This document shows positions 29,436 to 32,413 of a stretch of DNA of 32,413 bases, piece after piece. The number at the start of each line of letters is the position of its first letter. Positions within the stretch are counted from its first letter, which is position 1. The position numbers and the translations under genes are program-made. This stretch comes from Chara braunii (lineage: Eukaryota > Streptophyta > Charophyceae > Charales > Characeae): NCBI GenBank assembly GCA_003427395.1, contig BFEA01000842.1, positions 94,787 through 127,199 of the forward strand, written 5' to 3'. The notes below the pieces were generated by a model. The model did not search any database, was not told where the DNA came from, and was given only the letters and a program-made list of their open reading frames with translations.

Positions 29436-29643
29436 CAGACCGAGGCTACTGCCTCTGACATTTGTAGGATTTAGTTGTTCTGCTTTTGCTGTTCTTAGGA
29501 CTTATACACTAGTCAGTTGTTCCCAGACTGAGGCTAGTGCCTCCAACATGCAAGGATCTAGTTGTCATTACTTTCTGCTTTCCTAGGACATGTATGCTAG
29601 TTAGTTGTTTCTGCTTTCCTATGACATGTATGCTAGTTAGTTG
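29436..29643 (+). repeat. Nested direct repeats (88 bp and 36 bp)
   Basis: CAGACYGAGGCTA-containing units start at 29436 and 29524 (period 88, diverged). Within the second, a 36-bp unit beginning TTTCTGCTTTCCTA and ending TAGTTAGTTG starts at 29572 and 29608 and is nearly identical in both copies. Confidence 0.75.
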
Positions 29644-29836
29644 CTTTGCTTTCACTTAGGCTGTTAGTTGTGACATTGCTGTTTTTGTGACATTTTGTAT
29701 TCTAGGTTGCATCGCATGGACTCGGCATGGAGCTTGCTCCGCATCCTAGACCACTCAGATTTTCTTTTCTTTGGTAGAGTTCCGCTTCTTGGCGGAAGCG
29801 TGCTTGTATCTAGGCGATCCATCACAGACTGAGGAT
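29644..29836. other. Short non-coding spacer
   Basis: T-rich sequence with scattered TGTGACATT motifs. No gene seen. Confidence 0.4.
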
Positions 29837-30149
29837 CGTGTAACAGACCTCTGGTTGGCCTGTGAGACCAGCCCCTTGGCCTGTTCTCACAGGCCTGTGT
29901 TCTATTCGGGGCAGTCCTGTCCAGGCCGGTACCTCTGTCGGCACCAGCGAGTCCAGTCCAGTCCCGTTAGTCCGCTGGGGTATACCCCAGCCGTTGTTTG
30001 TTTTAGAGATCATTCTACACTGGCACGATTTTGGAGTACGTGCGTTGGAGTCTTGCGTGGGAGCTGCGTTGTGCCATCTCGCTCCTCCCTCAAACTCCAT
30101 CTCTATCTGTATCCCAGGCGGAGCACCTTCCCGGTGGGTCCGCTACACA
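29837..30149 (+). mobile_element. MITE-like element, copy 1
   Basis: A 313-bp unit repeated in inverse orientation at 30770-31081. Its right end GGTCCGCTACACA is the exact complement of the terminal TGTGTAGCGGACC of copy 2. Its left end CGTGTAACAGACC matches that in 10 of 13 positions. Terminal inverted repeats, short length and no coding capacity fit a non-autonomous DNA transposon. No clear target-site duplication was seen, so the superfamily is not assigned. It contains the perfect palindrome CTGGGGTATACCCCAG at 29975-29990. Confidence 0.65.
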
Positions 30150-30769
30150 TAGCTACCGTATCAGGTACCAAGGAGAAAGGCCGTGCGTTCTCTCCCTCTT
30201 CTTCCTCCATCGCTCTCTCTCTCTCTCTCTCCTCCTACCTTCTCAGTCTAAGTCTACTCCTGGGTTCTCCTACGGGACTACTACGAGTATGAAGGATGGT
30301 TACGAGTTCTTATGATATTGGAGACAACGACATTGGGACTGTAGGTTGAGGACTACTCTTGGGATCTGATTTCATCTTCCTTTGAAGATGTACCTTGACA
30401 TTGTGAGATCGATATCTGAGACATTGTGAGACACTGTGTTCGCAACATTTCGGATTTTCACTACCTCTGACATTTCAAGATACTATCTTTGGAAACATTG
30501 AGTTGGCGTCATCTTCCCTCTCCTCCTCCTTTCGTCTCTCCTCCCTCCATTCGTCTGTGTATGATCTCAGACCCTGGCCTTTCTTCTATGTCCAAGGCCA
30601 GGGCTCTCACACCACTGATGTATGATTGAGGGTGTTCGATTGCAGTTTGAGTCAGGTCAGAGTCAGTCCGTGGTTATCAACTCTTCAGCTGTATTTGTAT
30701 CAACTCTGTATTATCTGGTCGGTTCTGGGAATCTGCGCCTTACTTATGACTGTGTTTCACGAGTATGCA
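30150..30769. other. Spacer between the two MITE-like copies
   Basis: Non-coding. It has a (CT)n microsatellite at 30212-30231 and several ACATTG(T/A)GA motifs around 30390-30510. The pairing of the two flanking copies could fold this as a ~620-nt loop. Confidence 0.5.
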
Positions 30770-31081
30770 ACAGTGGTGGACCCACCGGGCGAGGTGCTCC
30801 GCCTGGGATAGAGATGGAAATGGAGGATGAGGGTGGAGCAAGATGGCACAGTGCAGCTCCCACGCGAACTCCAACGCACGTACTCCAAACTGTGCGAATG
30901 TAGAATGAGATAAAGTACAGACTCTGGCTGGGGTATACCCCAGCAGACGGACTGGAATGGACTGGACTGGCTGGTACTGGCAAAGGTACCGGCCTGGACT
31001 GGACTACCCCGAATACGACACAGGTCTGTGAGGACAGGCCAAGCGGCTGGACTCACAGGCCAACCAGAGGTCCGCTACACA
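30770..31081 (-). mobile_element. MITE-like element, copy 2, inverted
   Basis: Reverse-complement relative of 29837-30149, 312 bp. Its outer end is TGTGTAGCGGACC read on the minus strand (31081-31069). The inner end has decayed. The palindrome CTGGGGTATACCCCAG is kept at 30928-30943. The arms differ by scattered substitutions and short indels, so these are two old insertions or an old inverted duplication. Confidence 0.65.
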
Positions 31082-31089
31082 GGGGCTGT

Positions 31090-31248
31090 CCTCCGAAGCC
31101 GAAGTTGCAGTATCGTGTTCGGTTTAGACACCACACGGACCCGAAGGAGGACAGATGGTTTACCAGAGAGGAACTGATGCAGACCGCTCCACAGGTTGTC
31201 GCCCATTATGAGAAGTCATTGCAGAAGGGAAAGCGCCAAATTGATTGA
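31090..31248 (+). pseudogene. Probable chromodomain fragment of another Gypsy element
   Basis: The frame through 31111 reads LQYRVRFRHHTDPKEDRWFT, then a helix REELMQTAPQVVAHYEKSLQ to TGA 31246-31248. The pattern Y.V+(F/W)......D.W...E.L followed by a helix is that of retroelement chromodomains, with the conserved Trp in DRWF. Only the last ~50 residues remain, starting just after MITE copy 2, which may have cut it off. Confidence 0.45.
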
Positions 31249-31951
31249 ACTTCTCAGAGGACTATCAAAGTGTGAAGGAGGGAATGCGAGGCTCAAGGCC
31301 TCGATCAGCCCTTTTGGGCATGTTCAGCAAGTAAGGCTGCCTTTAGTGAAGGCGGGCCTGATAAGTTACAGGAGGCCTATTTTTGTGTTTGTCGCAACTG
31401 GGGAAAATCAGACAGTCACACAGCGTCAGTTTGTTGAGTGAGTCCAGGCCGTGCATAACCACATCTGTTTTGGGCTTCTAGGCCCTTCCTGAAAGAAAAG
31501 GAGACAGGCCCTGGGCCAGACACGAGGCCCAAACTATTCACAGCACGCCTGGCAGCTGGACACGGGTAACTGGTAGTCTAAGAGGCCATTCGTAATACTC
31601 CCCTGGGACAGAGGCCCAGCAACTGCGGGCCTACCGGAAGCTTCTGGGCAGAGGCCCAAACGAGCAAGGCAGCTCAAGCACGGATGGCCACTTTCCATAA
31701 AGGAAAGGGCCTGGCCACTGGCAGCGCATTCCGGCACTTGCTGTTTCATGCGTAAGCGCTGCTGCGCTAGCTGCTGATGCGAGTGTCTACGCGCTCAATG
31801 GCGAGCAGGGTTAAACGCAGGCAGCCATAGCTTGGCTTGCCTGCACATTGCTGGATGACACGCATGGTGGTCTTCAGGTGCATTTGGCATCTGTGTGGGG
31901 GATCGAGGTTGTGAGCGGGGCATCGAGGTTGTGAGCGTGGCGGCGACATAC
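31249..31951. other. No gene seen; GGCC-rich
   Basis: GGCCC or GGCCT occurs many times between about 31295 and 31715, several times as GAGGCCC. A 20-bp unit containing ATCGAGGTTGTGAGCG is repeated in tandem at 31902-31941. The minus strand at 31767-31885 carries a GC3-rich stretch with LKTTMRVIQQCAGKPSYG, possibly related to the relic upstream of it, but unassigned. Confidence 0.4.
31902..31941 (+). repeat. 20-bp tandem duplication
   Basis: ATCGAGGTTGTGAGCG recurs at 31902 and 31922. Confidence 0.8.
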
Positions 31952-32090
31952 CTGGTGCTTGATGCGGACGGCTTTGGCCGAGATCTGCTCGTACTTTGGA
32001 AAGTTGTTGATGTCACCGCATCTGTAGATAGGCTAGATAGGACCTGCCAGTTGTAGTCTGGGCGCCGAGCACCACATAGAGGAACGGCAT
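31952..32090 (-). pseudogene. GC3-rich coding relic or exon fragment, family unknown
   Basis: Minus strand from ATG 32090: MPFLYVVLGAQTTTGRSYLA, YLQMR, TGA 32013. In the next frame from 32020: CGDINNFPKYEQISAKAVRI then KHQ, ending at CAG|GTATGT (31954-31946), a plausible 5' splice site. Nearly all codons in both pieces end in G or C, unlike the surroundings, which argues for real former coding sequence joined across a frameshift. I do not recognise the protein. Confidence 0.35.
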
Positions 32091-32413
32091 TGGTTCATTG
32101 ATGATGATGACGAGACTATTCCAACATAGTCATTTGTGAGCTCTGCTGTGCTCTTATTTGGTGTATTTTGAATTGCAATTCTGCTTTTGGTTCGAGTTCA
32201 AGACTATCTGGATTCCTATGTATGATGCAGCTTGGTTTCTGTATTTCGCTATTGCTCATTTTCCTTGCATATTCAAGGGACGATGGACCCAGTTTGCAGC
32301 AGGTGTTGCTCCCCACCAATAGACGGAGCAGCCCGACAGCCAAGCCCTCAATTCTGGAGGTTCTCTTACCACCGGGGGGATACTGGGCTTGCAAAAGGGC
32401 TTTCTCAAAAAAG
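32091..32413. other. No gene seen
   Basis: AT-moderate sequence to the window end. No domain, RNA gene or repeat was recognised. Confidence 0.4.

Noticed and set aside
32186-32200. B-box-like GGTTCGAGTTC, possible SINE
   Set aside because: No A box at the right distance and no SINE body or tail.

Overview
This is a repeat-rich nuclear window from a eukaryote, with no bacterial operons. No intact host gene could be identified. Two different decayed Ty3/Gypsy retrotransposons, type III hammerhead motifs (known from plant retrozymes, among others) and a chromodomain integrase make a plant or streptophyte-alga genome the best guess, but the sequence cannot settle the species. Scattered single Ns and a Nextera mate-pair junction left in the sequence show that this is a short-read draft assembly.

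Layout. 1-401: pyrimidine-rich tandem units carrying two hammerhead ribozyme motifs 174 bp apart, one lacking its GAA core and one with a complete core. 402-3265: no recognisable gene, several long T/pyrimidine tracts. 3266-4490: two related arrays of ~60-bp units, each a hairpin with a constant ATAAGTT loop and a stem that changes between units while staying paired. 4491-6638: non-coding, with short direct/inverted repeats and a cluster of small hairpins. 6639-7603: the start of a plus-strand Gypsy relative (a 213-bp block shared with 24068-24280, TATA box, pyrimidine tract, gag start).

8290-14179 (minus): a degenerate Gypsy element whose RT resembles basidiomycete-type elements (gag capsid, zinc knuckle, protease, RT with YIDD, RNase H, integrase), broken by stops that are mostly one C-to-T change from the expected codon. 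Its gag contains a 38-bp adapter junction flanked by an exact-length 151-bp duplication, which is an artefact. 14306-18871 (minus): upstream of gag on the same strand, a series of short ORFs falls into two repeated, unnamed modules: five copies of a ~130-150 aa module (two strands ending in a DxRxYV-like motif, a helix, a proline-rich turn) and two copies of a ~65 aa module. A related-looking small ORF with its own TATA lies at 22476-22886.

24068-28693 (plus): a chromovirus (protease, RT, RNase H, integrase, chromodomain) with six in-frame stops between protease and chromodomain, a frameshift, and an RNase H with an insertion and a deletion. 29436-31081: direct repeats, then two ~313-bp MITE-like copies in opposite orientation with 13-bp terminal inverted repeats. 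31090-31248: a fragment resembling another chromodomain. 31952-32090 (minus): a short GC3-rich coding-like relic. The rest is non-coding as far as I can see.

The most interesting unexplained structures are the covarying hairpin arrays, the repeated protein modules upstream of gag, and the hammerhead satellite.
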